64,000 bases of DNA from Diplonema papillatum (Eukaryota; Euglenozoa; Diplonemea; Diplonemida; Diplonemidae): assembly GCA_030068145.1 (NCBI GenBank), contig JAPJBO010000462.1, positions 62,001-126,000 of the forward strand. Reading direction: 5' to 3'. A program made the translations under genes and the position numbers. Shown piece by piece: positions 21,656-34,222 of this stretch (positions within the stretch are counted from its first letter, which is position 1; the number at the start of each line of letters is the position of its first letter). The notes beneath the pieces are model-generated. The model saw nothing but the letters and a program-made list of their open reading frames with translations, was not told the DNA's origin and did no database searches.

Positions 21656-23533
21656 GAATGGGTTCTCTTAGAGCAAGAAAGGGCTATATGGTTACGGGTT
21701 GTATATTTAGTGCACGCTTTCGTTATGGGTTATGGCTAGCCATGTCCGGGACTGTTTGTGACCGACACCAAGTACATTCCTTCGTGGGGTGTAGTCTTGG
21801 GCCCCCCACGTTCTACATGTTGTTTGGAGTGTAAGTTCACTTAGAGATCCGGGGTTGTATAGTCCTTTAAGGTGACGTCTACTAGTGTGCGTATCGTATC
21901 TGCGGGTAGTGGCAGTACGTGTGTTTGTGCGTTGCAATATTGGGTTGTAGCTCACTTTTTAGCTGTCATTGTCATAATTTATTGTGGTTTAAACATAGTA
22001 TTATGATGATCATTGACTTGCTTTTATTTGCTTTTTGACTTGCTCATTATCCGCCTTTGTCGTAAGCAAATAAAGGCGAATAAAAGCAAATAAAAGCGAA
22101 TCAAAGCAAAACAGCCAGGTTTCTGGGGGTAAAAGTGATTTTGTCCGGGAATGAGAGAGTCGCAAACCAGCGTCAAAGCCGGCCAAGCGCAAGAAGGAGG
22201 GGTGCGGTGAAGGAGAGGAGGAACCTCCAGAAATTGTTTCCAGCTGTTTTTTTTGTACATCTCAAACGCTTCTTGTGCGTTTTGCAGGCAACGTGAGTTG
22301 TCACACCGTTCGCGCGGGTGTGACTGGCCTCGACTTCACACGCTACTCAAAACGAAAATGTTTTGCGGGGCCGCAGCCCCACCTGTCCATGACCACGCTT
22401 TGCAACTTGGAGATTGCCCACTCGGACGACTTTGATGGAGTTGTCAATGCACTCCTGCGTGTTCGTTCTAAACCGCCTGTCCGCTGTCATACCCGGGTTT
22501 CGATTCTTCTTGGCGCTTTATTTCTGTGATTATCTCTCCAAATTTCAACCAGATCAGCTGGTTCAAGAGCCGCTTCTGTCGGTGGGGCCTGGGTTGAGCT
22601 CTTTTACTGGCGATTGTGAATGCGCTGAGTACCCAACGTTCGGTTCTCTAGAAGCTACGTGAATAGCTTCTTCCCGAGGTCTCCACGTCCAAGATTTCGG
22701 CCACATCGAGGAAAGAGACCTGCTTCGCGCGTAGTAGCTGTTTGCGTGAGCTCCGACAAAGCAGATCCAAGCGATGACATTTCCGTGCACCGGTCGCCTC
22801 CAGTCCGGGCCTTGATTGCTAAAAAGGGTTCTGCACGCAGACTCCGCCGCCTCCACACAGGATAGTGGTGGACCAAGGCTTCAGCTCCGCTGCCCGTGGG
22901 AGACCTTTCCCGCCGCGTCTGCCCAGGCTATTCGGTAGGGTTTAGGGCATCACCAACCATTCTTCTGTTCATGGCCGGGTGCTTTTTACCGTCACCCCAG
23001 AAGTAGCCTATCCAGCTTCTTCTTTATCGCCGCCGCTCCTGCTTTGGGCCATGGACATGAAGCCTGCCAAGCTCGTCCAGATGCCGGCGGTAGCAGGTTT
23101 GCATAAAATCAAACAGCCCTGATGCGCGGCCTTCTTCACGCTTCGTCCTGCGACTCTGTGCCTAAAAAGCAGAACATTGCAGGACAAACAAGGACTGGTG
23201 TACGGTGACCTGTTTCCTCGGGTTGGAGGTGGATGGCTCCTCCGAATGACGCGCGTCAATCTCTGTCGCCACGTACCTCCCAGATACGCAGCAAAGCCCC
23301 TTCTTGTTGTCACCCAACCATATGGTGTAAAGTTCACTGCGGAATCGTGACCAGCGGATTTCACTGGGTGTCAGCAGCATATCAACCATCCATCGGCTCG
23401 TCCACCAACCACAAATCCAGCAGAGGTGACCAGCCCCACGAAAGTATCGCGGAATAGGTGCCTGTACCGTCTTTACTGCGGTTCGCCAAGTAATTGCATC
23501 GTTCACTGCACCCCGTGCCACAACAAACACCAT
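21656..23533. other. Gene-poor region upstream of the kinase gene
   Basis: Holds a cluster of TTTGCTTTTATTTGC and GCAAATAAAAGC words at 22018-22116 that recurs near 23535-23600 and 24580-24680. A minus-strand frame starting with ATG at 23533 (MVFVVARGAVNDAITW, 123 aa to 23162) has a plausible composition and could be an exon, but I recognise nothing in it. Confidence 0.5.
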
Positions 23534-23593
23534 TATTTGCTTTGATTTGCTTTATTCTCGAGCGAATAATAAGCAAATAAAGACAATAATAAG

Positions 23594-23790
23594 CATTTAT
23601 TCGGCAAGATAATTTCCGTTTATTTTGCCGAGGTGTCGGTTTTAGTCCCGAGGGAGGCCCGAGGGGGGGTTTGCAACCCCGAGCCACGAGCGGAGCGAGT
23701 GGCGAGGGGTTGCAAACCCCCCCGAGGGCCTCCCGAGGGACTAAAACCGACACCGAGGCAAAATTGGCGGAAATTATTGCCGAATAAATG
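23594..23790. mobile_element. 195-bp fold-back element
   Basis: Two arms of about 90 bp are near-perfect inverse copies, running from ATTTATTCGGCAA inward through GTGTCGGTTTTAGTCCC and GGGGGGGTTTGCAACCCC to a centre CCACGAGCGGAGCGAGTGG. Mismatches concentrate where both arms read CCCGAGGG. The structure can extrude a very stable hairpin. It is non-coding and probably a fold-back MITE. Confidence 0.85.
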
Positions 23791-23829
23791 ATTTTATTGG
23801 GAAAACTAAATTCCCGAGGATGGAAAGAA

Positions 23830-24020
23830 AACCACACTGCTTTGCAGTTATGTTGGTGTCTAGCAGAACGTTGCGTAGCAAATGTGCACGGCAGAACGTT
23901 GTGTAAGACGTTGAGCATATTGCTTTGCAGTTACGTTGGTGTTTAGCAGAACATTGCGTAGCAGAACGTTGTGTGTCTGAGCCATTGCGTAGCAGAACGT
24001 TGTGTAGGAGTGGAGTTGTT
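23830..24020. repeat. Short repeats with GCAGAACGTTGYGTA
   Basis: Five or so irregular copies of TAGCAGAACGTTGCGTAGCA and GCTTTGCAGTTAYGTTGGTG in direct orientation. Function unknown. Confidence 0.65.
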
Positions 24021-24337
24021 GTAAGTGACGGGTCACAGATCAATGTGCCTGGTTGTTCTGCTGCAACTGGGGGAGTCCCGGCAGGTTGACGTTGTAGTTC
24101 ACAACATACGATGCTGCTTGCATGGGCGCACTGCACAGGTGCTGTCGTGCTGGGTAGGACTGCTGGATAAGCGCTGCGGACAAGTGCTGCGGTTTTCTTT
24201 CTGCGAGGTCTTGATATGGATCAGAAAGGATGAATTAGACTCAAAACGAGCTCAAAACACGCGATTTCACTCACCACAGGGAGAAAAAAAAATTTGCGAG
24301 GGGTCTCCCCTACAGATTTCTGCCTACGACCTTATTC

Positions 24338-24437
24338 TGCGCCGCCAGCTATTTTCAGTCGGAAAAATATACGAATTTATTTCCCTAGGGACAATAAATT
24401 TCATTTATTTGTTTCGACTGAAAATAGCTGGCGGCGC
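24338..24437. repeat. 100-bp inverted repeat with 24-bp arms
   Basis: TGCGCCGCCAGCTATTTTCA with GTCG is repeated inverted at 24414-24437, with an AT-rich loop between (AATTTATTTCCCTAGGGACA). It is surrounded by AATAAATT-type words shared with the fold-back element nearby. Confidence 0.75.
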
Positions 24438-24579
24438 AAAATAAATTCCGAGATCGGAAAAAATAAATTCGTTTATTTGTCCGGCCTGTGCAAACACAAC
24501 GGAATCCTGTCAAAAAATAAACGAAATTTATCGTCACGCTCCTCAAGCCATTTCCACCAGCGGGAATTTATTTTTCCCA

Positions 24580-24690
24580 ATAAAAGCAAATAAAAGCGAA
24601 TAATAGGCAAATAAAAGCAAATCTGATTTGCTTTTTCTCAAAAAGGTTGATTTGCTCATTATTTGCTTTGCTTGCATACTATGTTTAAAG
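24580..24690. repeat. GCAAATAAAAGC cluster
   Basis: Direct and inverted copies of AGCAAATAAAAGCGAATAAT, similar to clusters at 22018-22116 and 23535-23600. The three may be ends of related elements. Confidence 0.6.
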
Positions 24691-25059
24691 GTTTCGGCGT
24701 TTTAGGGTTTCCGGTCGGCCATTGAGCTGGGAGTCGGGTAATGAAAGGGGCGTAGACATATTTGCGCACTTTGTAATCATGGCTGCCGACACTTAGAACT
24801 ACCGATGGGTGGGAAGATCCTGCTTCGTCAAAAAGTCGACTCCGGACAAAAGGCTTTGGTGCGGTAGAACATTGGGTGGACGCTCCCCGGGGGGCTCACC
24901 GCTGGGTTTGGCTTGCTTCTTCTTCTTTGTTTCCCTTTTGCGCCGATGCGGCCGACTTATTTGACCTTCCGTCGCTGCTCGCTTTGCTTTGGGAACGGAT
25001 GAACCAACCCAAGCCCGGCAGCTGGTAGAGAAAGACACCCCACTTGTAAACCGGCATAC

Positions 25060-25831
25060 GATGGATACGACCAGCTGCGACTTCTTCGGGATACCGACAG
25101 CGAGCTCGTACGACAGCGAGTTGCGGAGAAGGGCGGCAGATGTGTCGGACGCGTTCGAAGCGAAGACGACGAGGGAGTCGGATACGAGGACGAGGGAGAG
25201 GGGCACGGGCTCAGCTGCGGTTTGCGACATGCGGGTGAGCGCGGCACCCACGGCATCGGCGACGAGTTCAGGGGACGCGGTGCGGTCGAGGACGCGCACG
25301 GTGCTGGACAGGGTCTCCGCCATGCTGGTGTGGCGGCGGTTCGCGAGGCCCGGGAGCGAGCCCTCGGCCAGCAGCGGCGGGCTTTCCCCCTGCAAAACGC
25401 TCCTCGACCGCAGGGTGTCGCCCGTGGGCATGCAGGCCAGAGGTAAGGGGCAGCCGTCTTCGCTGAGGCTACCGAAGCTACAGTGCATGAAGGCATCCCT
25501 GGCCGGTCCCCCGCACGGGACCACCGGGCTCAACCTATAGTCCTGCGACCCCTCACCGCCTTCCACTGTAATACCGGCGGACACCTCGTTGTCTACGCTG
25601 CTACTTATCGTCACGTGGGCACGCTTCGACGCCGAAAGCTTCCTAAACGCGCCTTCCAGGATCACCGTGTAGCTCCAGTGGCACGCAGCAGATCCGTTGC
25701 TGCCGGAGCTGGGGAGCATGCCCGTTTTCATCATCCCGGGCTCCCCGGCATACTGCACCTCGGCACCCCACGCCCGGCAGCACTGCTCGGCCGCCATCCG
25801 ACAGGCGAATGCGAACCTTGCATCCGCGGCG
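25060..25831 (-). CDS. Internal exon of an unrecognised host gene
   Basis: Minus-strand exon bounded by an acceptor (TTGACAAAG before CGCCGCGG, 25831) and a donor (CCATC then GTATGCCGG, 25060), about 257 codons. A stop lies immediately before the acceptor in the same frame, which supports an exon edge there. The protein (FACRMAAEQCCRAWGAEVQY at the start, ending SYELAVGIPKKSQLVVSI) has mixed composition, several Cys, one segment ending in LSLVLVSDSLVVF, and a Ser-rich middle. It matches no family I know. GC content resembles that of the kinase gene. The next exons on either side were not found. Unspliced, the frame would run from ATG 25797 to 24799 with a basic tail. Confidence 0.5.
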
Positions 25832-26986
25832 CTTTGTCAAGGGTACTGGAGACTCCTGACGAACCCGAGGAGTCAGGCCACACGCACCGTTGTTATGAAA
25901 AACACGGTAGCGCAGATTCAAAACCGGGAAAGTACGAATGGGTGGCCACGCTCGAGCCCTTCCGACACCTCAGGGCGGCTCTGCAAGTCCGTCACCCGTC
26001 TTTAGAGTCCCCACGCACCTTTCCCACCTTAAATGTTGAGAGCTCGATAACGAAACGCCAGACGGGTCAACAGGCACTTTGCTACCTTCCTATGGCAGAA
26101 GCCGGGTCGGTGTTTGGTTTCTACCTCCAGCAAAGTGGCTCTGAGTCACCACACTTTTCTTCCTAAGTTGTGCGCAGCCATCTTCCGAGACTACAGGTAT
26201 GCTAATAGCTCTGTCGGGCCAACCCCACATTTTGTGGTCGGGCGAAAGCCCAGGGGCACTTTTTGTAGTGTAGATGTAAATGTTGCCAACAAGCAAAAAA
26301 AGAGAGTGAAAACAAGAAAGTTGAAGTATGGCTAAAGAAGAGCTGTTAAAACGGAAAAGAGGCTGATCAATGGTTTCTCAAGGCCGCGGTTTGGTGTAGT
26401 GTTTTGTGAACCAGCACACTCTGCCACCCTGTGGGTGCGCTTTGCTTTGCTGGCGCTGTGAAGAGGACGGCTGAAGCGCCGCTCCTCCTGGCTGGTGTGG
26501 ACTAGTTTCTGTTGTCTCAGTGCACTCAGCATTGGTCGGACCCGGTGCAGGTGCAACTGGTGCAGATACGGCTGGTATGTCAACCTGTGGGTTGTTCTGT
26601 GGCACTTCTTCCTTGACTTCCACCGCATCCAGTGCAGGGGATGAACGTCGGCCAGGCGGCAAAAGAACGGTCGTGGGAGTGCCGTGTGATATCGAAGGAT
26701 GAGCCGGAGGTGACAGAAAATTTTTGCCACAGGGAAGGGGGCTTGTGGCAGCCAAGCGTTCATAGCGATGTTGCTTTTCGATCCTTCGATGTTGACTCTT
26801 CCTAACCCAGACAAGCAGAACTGTCTAAGGGCACCCACTAACACTCGACCGGACAGGTTGGGTTGACCAAACAACAATCAATATCGCGCCGAAGGCGCGA
26901 AGAAAAAATACACCACCCTGCAACAAAACCCTGGATAGCCCTTGGATAACCATTGGATAAAGCCTGGATAATAGCAATTTTTTAAC
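25832..26986. other. No gene assigned
   Basis: A minus-strand frame at 26755-26378 encodes a Pro/Ser/Thr-rich low-complexity stretch (PAVSAPVAPAPGPTNAE) that might be part of an exon. No domain or splice support was found. GGATAA words repeat near 26935-26972. Confidence 0.4.
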
Positions 26987-28590
26987 TGGTGTGATCCATA
27001 TGCCCGGTGCAAACCCGGCACAAACCCGGCACAAACCCGGAAAAACTCAAGGGGGGTCCGATTTTTTATTTTGCACCACCCTTCAGGTTATGGCAGCTAA
27101 ACCGACTACACCAGGGTCCTGTCGAGTAAAAACCAACACCAATAAATATGTAAGGCGGCACCGAAAGTGTAAGTCCACCGCAGAAGGTACCCGGAGTGCT
27201 TTGCCATTGCAGCGCTGAATACACACCTGACAGACAGGAACCACTATTTTCCAAAGCCTCCAGAGGGCAAGCCCGGTTGTGCTTGACACAACGGACTACA
27301 ACCGACCACCAGCCAGCAATTGCCTCCGATACTACGGGAACCGAGGAGCCTAGTACAAGCAGATTAACCCTCTGCCCTCGCTGTTTCCAAATGAAGCATC
27401 ATTTCCAAATTCATGTGTCATGCTGGCTCTTGCCGGATGCTAGCGAGCGAGCTTCGTTACTTCACCACCGCGCCGTAGCCTCCCTTGTGCCCTGGGTTCC
27501 ATGATTGGCTGTTCTCGGCCGGTATGCCCGAGTCGGTGTTTCCTCGTCTTACACTTCTTCTTCGATTGTTTAACCCCAACGTCCGGGTCTGCCACTGGTG
27601 CAGCCCCGTTTCTCCGCTCCTCTGTCTCTTCTGCTTCACCTCATGTTTCTATCCGGGCCTGCCTGCGCTTCCAGTCCGCTGGGTATTGTTCCTGGGGGTG
27701 AATCTTCCATTTCGGGTCGCCGTTTTCGAGCGACCTGCCTGAGGTACGGCACGCTCTTTCGCTAGCCATCTTGCCTGCTCGTAGAACGGCCTCGAATGCC
27801 TGCATTTGCGGCATTCATCGTCTGCATCGATGTTCTGCATCCGTGGTACGTGCTTACTTTTCAGTCGACAACTGCTGCTCCCGACACATTGAGCTAATGC
27901 TGACTCCACTGCAGAACGAGTGGTGACCTGTCTCTGCTAATTGCGTGACGCTTGTTTGCACGCAGTTGCGCGTCCACGAACGCCACGCACCCATGCTCGG
28001 TAGCCATTCCTCCCAGCTGCCGGGGTTGTTGGTACCCGCATTTTGGAGTGCATCGAAACCCCTGCAGAGCTCAAACAGCGGCTTGGTCAGCCACCGTTTG
28101 AAAGGATGCGGAACCAAAGGTAGCAGTCTGCTCAGGCCATCTGACAGCACCTTCTAGGCGAGGGAAAACCGGTTGTACTTGATGGGCTGGGAACCGCCCG
28201 TCCGAACCGCTTGTTGCCGACTTCTGTTCCGATGGCACAGCCGAGCGGGTTGAGCGTGGGAACTTCTGTCCCTCGTTCTGATCCGATGGAGATGCTTGCT
28301 TCTCTTTCTGTTTTCCAAGCTACGGAAGGGGCCTCAAACCGACAAGATACCGAAGCCCGTAGGCTGAACATGACAGAAGGGCGAGGGACCGCAAAGAGCG
28401 GGACAAACCCCCACGAGCACCAGACGATCATGAAACGTGGCAAAATCCACCGCGAAGCCTGAAATCTCCGTGACCAAGGGTGCTAGCGGGTGCTGGGGAG
28501 ACAAAAATAAAAAACCCGGACCCCCCCCCCGGTACAAACCCGGCACAAACCCGGCACAAACCCGGAAAAACTCCAGGGTGGATCACACCA
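26987..28590. mobile_element. 1.6-kb element with TGGTGTGATCCA ends and TTAAC duplication
   Basis: The ends TGGTGTGATCCA (26987-26998) and TGGATCACACCA (28579-28590) are exact inverses, flanked on both sides by TTAAC (26982-26986 and 28591-28595). Inside each end is a direct array of CAAACCCGGCA units followed by CAAACCCGGAAAAACTC. No intact transposase was found. Several short minus-strand frames (about 28150-27650) may be decayed coding sequence, unrecognised. TTAA-type duplication is typical of piggyBac and Kolobok elements, but the ends do not match known termini. Confidence 0.75.
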
Positions 28591-30703
28591 TTAACGCCAC
28601 TACTTTTAATGTTCGCGGAATTTCCGGAAAACCCCGGCTGTATAATAGGTCTACCCCCGTCTACCCCCCCTTTATTATCCTAGGATAATAGGTCCCCCTG
28701 GGTAGTAGGTCTACCCCCCCTTTAGTAAGCGGTCGGTTTTTTGAAGTCTCCGTTTGACTTGAGGCGGGGAGGATTTTCGTTAAATTTGGGAGTTGAATCC
28801 CACGGTCCGGGTTTTTTTCGCCGTGATTTGGGAATGGGCCATTTGCATCATTTGCTTTCAGATCTGCCCGAGTTCGAACCCACCCCAGGACACTTTTCCG
28901 GTCGAAAATGGTCTTTGGAATTTGTTGGTTTTCGGGGTCTCGTGTGCCCCAAAATTGCGTTTTTTGCAGTGTTTCTCACTGAGACTCAGTCGCGGGTTTT
29001 TGGTCACCCCGGTCTACCACGCCCGAACTTTGCTTCGCCAGAACTTAGCTTCACCAGAGCTTAGCTTCGCCCGAACTTTGCGCGCACCAGCGGGAAAATG
29101 TCACCACAACTTTTGCCAAAACCAGAGTCCACTGTTTGTGCCCATTTTTGCAAAAATGGCCCAGGGCCAGGCTTGAAATCAGTTCCGCCGAGGCACACTT
29201 TTGCCCACGTTCATGCGACGAGGGAACCAAAATTTCCTTGGGGCGCAAAACGCGCCAGGCCGCAGGAGCCACACGCGAACTTTGCTTTGCTTTGCCCGAA
29301 CCTTACTGTTTCCCGAACTTTAACTGCTGCCTCTAGTCTCGCTGGGCGGTCTGTACCGGCGCACATGTACTTCTTAGTTTTGCCCTCAGACCACAGCGCA
29401 CGAAGGCGCTTGAAACAACGAGATTCGGTCAACTTTTTCTGTTTCATGAAATGAACTGCAGCGGTCCCTGTTCTCTGTGGCCGGCCATCGGCGCGTGACT
29501 TGACGTTTAACCCATGAAGTTGGCATTCGGCCTGCCGCCGCCTGAGCCACTTGCCCCTACAAGAAACTGAAATGAGCGAGGAAAAGAACGTTGGGGGCTT
29601 TAGCCGAGCCTTGAAGACCGCGCGGGACATTCTCCTTCAGGTAAACACTGTGTGTATACTCCAAAGTTCCCCAACCTCGAAAGCAAGACTGTTCAAGACT
29701 GAGTGAAACACACAGTAGTGAAACACTGGAGAGAACCCCGAGGTGAGTGAAACTTGACGGAGACCCTGAAGTCCCACGATGGCTATCCCTGGAGTTCCGG
29801 GTTCTGTGCACTAGAGCACCATTTGAGCGAGCTATCGCGGCCGACTTGGTTTCACTATATCTATCTTTAGCTGGACGTTCCATACATGCGCACCAACTGG
29901 ACCGGTCCAAGTAAACCGAGGTGAGAAGTTCCGGTGGCGACCAGCAGGGCGAGTGGAGGGTGGATAAAAGCACTTACTCCCTTCCTACGCATGAAGCGGC
30001 TTCATGCGAGCCTACAAGGAACTTTCTAGGTTCCGACGGCGTGCAGGCAGCTAAGCAGCTTGTCACGGAAGCAGCAGGTGGGGTGATCTGTTCGGTCACA
30101 TGCGGTCAAATGTTCCTTGGAAAGTAACACGTGTTGCGCAGCAGCTTCCGCCGCTTTCTCACCCGCTACCACTGCAGCCTTTCGGCGTGTTGACACCAAA
30201 ACGGAAACCGCGAAGTGTGCGTCACAGGTTACGCAGGTAAATCGAACATTGTGTTCATGGCGATGAAGAAGAACAACAGACCTGTAGGGGGTTTCTTGTG
30301 TTACCACAGCTCCCGACCAGAAGGCAATATAGACGGTTGACCTTTGGTCTTAGCGAACGCTTGTATGCACGGGCGGTGGAAACCGACGAGCACTGACACT
30401 TGATCACCTAGCGTGATTATCTTCGTGCGGCTTCGTTCCTTTTGTGACTGGTTTGGAAAGGCAACTTCCACTCCATTTTATCTTTCATTGCACGATGAAA
30501 AACTTGTGTTGCAACTGACTGCCAGGTACGGTACGGGGCAGGTCAATACACGACACCACACTCGACGTACTTTCTCCGTGAGTTGTGTGGTGTGTTTGTG
30601 CTTCGATTCGGCTTGCGTGTTCAGGTGTCCGCTGGGCGTACTAGCACGCCGCAACGCAAGAAGAGCATCCGAGGAAGGTAAGGGCAAGGGAGAGGAGCAG
30701 TAC
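28591..30703. other. Gene-poor region
   Basis: Contains a small palindromic stretch around TATTATCCTAGGATAATAGG (28673-28692) between copies of GGTCTACCCCC, and at 29020-29090 three or four copies of CGAACTTTGCTTCGCC-like words. No convincing exon was seen. Confidence 0.5.
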
Positions 30704-32255
30704 CTGCAACGAAGTGCATTTTCAAGGCCATCGAATTCTTCGCGAGGCTCGAGTTGAGCGATGCCGCGCAGGCGAGGGATGTTATGTAAAACTGTATTTG
30801 GTTCGGAATTTCATCGCTCTAACAATAAATGGTTCCTTGATCGCAGAAGGCTGGATGGGCAGGGCTAAAAGTAAATTCAGGTCTGACTGTTTTCTTGTCG
30901 CTTATGCTCAAGCAAGCAAAGCCTTTCGGGGATGGAAGAGAGAAGAAATGTGTAGTTTTCTTGTTGTGACACGTTTGAAGGGCAAACCTGGCCCAGCAGG
31001 CCTCCGTAAATCACGGACGACAGATCAAGCACCAGCGACAGGGCAAGAACGCCGAACTGACTCTGGCTGCCCCACTCGGAAAGAAGCACTGGCACGGCAG
31101 CGTCGAAGACCGCTCGAGGGTTGTCACCGAGGCTGTCAAAAACAACTTGTCCCTGTAGTGATGTGTCTTTGTTCTGAACGGGACGGCCGAGCAACCCCTC
31201 TCTCGAACTGGGTTTTTTCTGCGTCCGTAAAAAAAATATTTTGGGTCCAATCAAAAACACTTTCTCTTCTTGCCGTTCTGCTGTCCATCTTCATTTCAAA
31301 GCACAAGACATATCCAGATCCGGATTCCCACGTCGGCGTTTTGGGCAACGCCAAATGTAACGCACTGATAAGGCTCCAGGATTGCGAAGGACTTGAAGCA
31401 GGCGTGTTTGAAACATACGTCGACGTCGTGCTTCTGTGGTTTCGCGATCTGGCCGAGAATCTGTCGGAACTCGTCCCGCCTCTCCTCCTGGTCCTTCCCG
31501 GCGACGAAGAATGATCGCTGCACCTGAACCAAACCGAGGCCGATGCACATCACAACTGCCGCGATGCGGTTGTTGTAAGGGGACAATACTTGGGAGTCTG
31601 GGAGAATATGCCCGAGCAATGCCGTGATGATCACTGTGAAAGCTTCGGCCACAAGCGTCCCGATAAAAACGGAGGCGGTCGCGTTGGGCATCACAGAGGT
31701 AAGAGCAAAGGTGGTGAAAAAGGAGTGCCCTCCAAGGCTCAGACTGACCACAACGAGCGCGGATACCAGTGTGGCGCCAGCTACGCCGCACGAGGTGGGA
31801 TTATAGAGGGTGGTTTTGCTGACCGGATCCTTCGCTGCCACTGCATCTGAGGTGACGTCTGGCAGCTTAATCACTTCGTACACCTGATTTGCAAAGGAGC
31901 CCCCGCACTTGCCCAGAGGGCCACCGAACGTGGGGTCTTCGGGCTTTCCACCGGCACACGGCTTGGTGCACTTGTCGCTAGGCCCGAGACCATCGCCTTT
32001 TGTGCTACCGCAAAAACACTGGTTCCCGTCCTGCAGTGCGATGTACTTCGTAGTCTGCTCCTTTTGCAGGCAGTGATTCTTGCAACTGAGCACTGTCATG
32101 GTGTCGTCGTCAAACTGGTCCTTTCCAAACTGCCTTCCGGGTGATTTGTCTTTGAAGCAGCCCGAGAAAGCTAGGGAATACTTCGGGAAAGCATCTTCGG
32201 CTTGCACCCCTAGCAGCAAGGTCGTGTATGCGAAGAAATAGCGGATCGGCCTCAT
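30704..32255 (-). CDS. WSC-domain protein with ZIP-like membrane segments (at least 3 exons, 3' end unknown)
   Basis: Exon 1, 32255-31419, begins with ATG and a signal peptide (MRPIRYFFAYTTLLLGVQA). Residues about 28-128 form a WSC domain: SGCFKD, spaced Cys residues, YIALQDGNQCFCG and the final KCGGSFANQVYEV, a carbohydrate-binding fold. After a membrane helix comes LSLGGHSFF and GTLVAEAFTVIITALLGHIL, resembling the His-containing helices of ZIP metal transporters. The donor is GTATGT. Exon 2, 31152-30988 (acceptor CTACAG, donor CAG/GTTTGC), is in phase and adds 55 residues with another membrane helix. A possible exon 3, 30791-30704, adds FYITSLACAASLNSSLAK, also ZIP-like. A surface membrane protein that may move metal ions is the likely product. 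WSC assignment is firm; ZIP is moderate because the usual second His motif is changed. Confidence 0.75.
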
Positions 32256-34222
32256 GAAGCCAGCATGTAACGTGCCAGGGATTGAGGAGAGGGGGGAGAA
32301 AGCCTATTATTAAAGTAAATGCACAGCAAAAAGCTGCACAAAGGCTTCGTTGCCTAATTGACTTGACGCTCTTGCAATTCATCGAGGGAAATTCACTAGA
32401 CATAACGGACACCTATCAGGATTCCTGTTGGTTGGGCGGGGAACGGCGTTTACCCAGGTGAGCTGAGGGCACCATCACTTCACCCACGAGGCCTTGTGAG
32501 CTGTTCACCACCGCGACTAAGCGATTGCGACACTGATTATCTAGCCTTGTTCTGAGCCAGTCCGCAGCAAAATGGACGGTAATTCTGGCGGTTTTAATTC
32601 TGGCGGACAGCGAAATATGCCAGTTAAATTACCTCCCTCGAGATGGGTCACTCGGAGCTGTGGTTCCCTTCTCATTCCGCCAATTTAACGTATGTTAAAT
32701 TTTCTTTGAGAGGCTCATGTCTTCAACCTTTCAACCTACGGATTCCCATTCTCCCAAACAGGGGTTCCTGTCAACTGGTTTCACTTCCTGTAACTGGTGA
32801 GCAGAGCATTGGATGCGAGCCGTCACCAAACCCAGAACTTGTCGATGGGAAAAGGGGGCGGTTGAAAGGGAGACTTGACGTCCGCATTTGAAGGACCTGT
32901 GTCATTTATTTTCAACAAAAAAACGGCGACTTTAGATGAGTATCTGGCTTCGTACATGCTCACAGGAATAACCTTGTATTAAACGACGTATACATGCGTT
33001 GTTCGTCCGTGTGTGGTTAACCTATGTTTTTTGACAGAGTCCCATTCTCTGGGCGCTACCCGAGCCACACCCAGGGAAGGAACTGTACGAGAGGTTAACA
33101 TGCCTGGTAGCCGCTCCTTCCCTGAGTGGACCCTCATTCCCGAGCACGATTCCCTGAACACCTGGGGTGCTGGAGGCGTAGGTGCCCTCGAGGAGGTTCT
33201 AGTAGGCACTCCCGATTTGTTGTGCGAGCCTCCTCCTCGAGTGTCGCGCGATGGTGTTGCCGTGAGGGCATCCCTCTGCGCAGTGCAGTGGGTGCGGGCC
33301 AAGAACCGGGGCCTGTGTGGTTGCTTCGCTTGACTCAGACGGGGGAAGAGGACGGCTTCAAGGCTCCGTTCAACGTGGTGAGGGCTATCCTGGCCGGGAA
33401 CAAATCGGGCTACGCGCTCAGTGACCCGTTGTAGAGGATCAGGGCATCGCCGCCCTGCAGAAGAGTCTCCTTAGCCCCGAACGGGGGAGCCCTTGGGTCC
33501 AGCTCAATGGAGGGTGGTCTTCTTGGAGGTAGAGCCCGAAGGCCAACCCAACGCGGGGCTCCAGCTGCTCGCGCTTGTTTCGCACCTCGAGCATGCAATC
33601 GGACATATAACTGGTTCCTACTATCTCCCGCCCACGGTGCTCGCAGGAGTCAGCGGGGACGCCTCGTACAGTACTGCCCGAGTCATCCGGGCAAAGAGCT
33701 TCTGTACACGAGTTACCCGTCCTTTTGCAAGGCGTTGATCGGAGGGGCAGGAACGAGAGACGCTGAGCGAGGGACACCGTCACAGCGCAGCCGCAGGCTC
33801 TTCAGCACCCAGTGCCAGGGAAGGAGGCTGCTATACGCCAAATCTTCCGGCTTTGCAGGACATTAGTGACTGGGCTACGGAGTCGATGGCCCGTCACTCC
33901 AGCACACAAGCTTCTGAAGGAGCCGGATTGCGTAGAGGTGGTGCCGTTCTACAATCCCAGCAGACTGAAGCTTCTGCATCGTAGGTTCGAGAGCGTTACG
34001 TCCCCGGTGAGCCAGGAGGCGCCGCCACGATGCAGGAGAAGGAGCTGACACCAGGGTCTTAGGCAGCGTCGCTCTGACCCTTATCGTGGCGCCCTCTAGT
34101 CGTCAGAAGGAAAGGGTCTGGGCACCTGCGGTCATGTTTTCTCCTTCGAGTCGGCGACCCCGTCGGGCAGAAAAATACAGCTCCGGGCTGTGGGGTGATG
34201 CCACAGCGAAACCGGGGTTCAA
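32256..34222. other. No gene assigned; possible decayed coding DNA
   Basis: Between about 33040 and 34060 the plus strand has fairly even GC and several overlapping frames broken by stops, as expected for an old coding sequence or transposon remnant. I could not recognise a protein family. The rest is featureless. Confidence 0.4.

Noticed and set aside
30714-31514. 266-codon plus-strand frame
   Set aside because: Antisense to the WSC/ZIP exons, which have signal peptide, domain and in-phase introns.
33013-34060. A protein-coding gene on the plus strand
   Set aside because: Several frames are broken by stops and none shows a known domain or clear splice sites.
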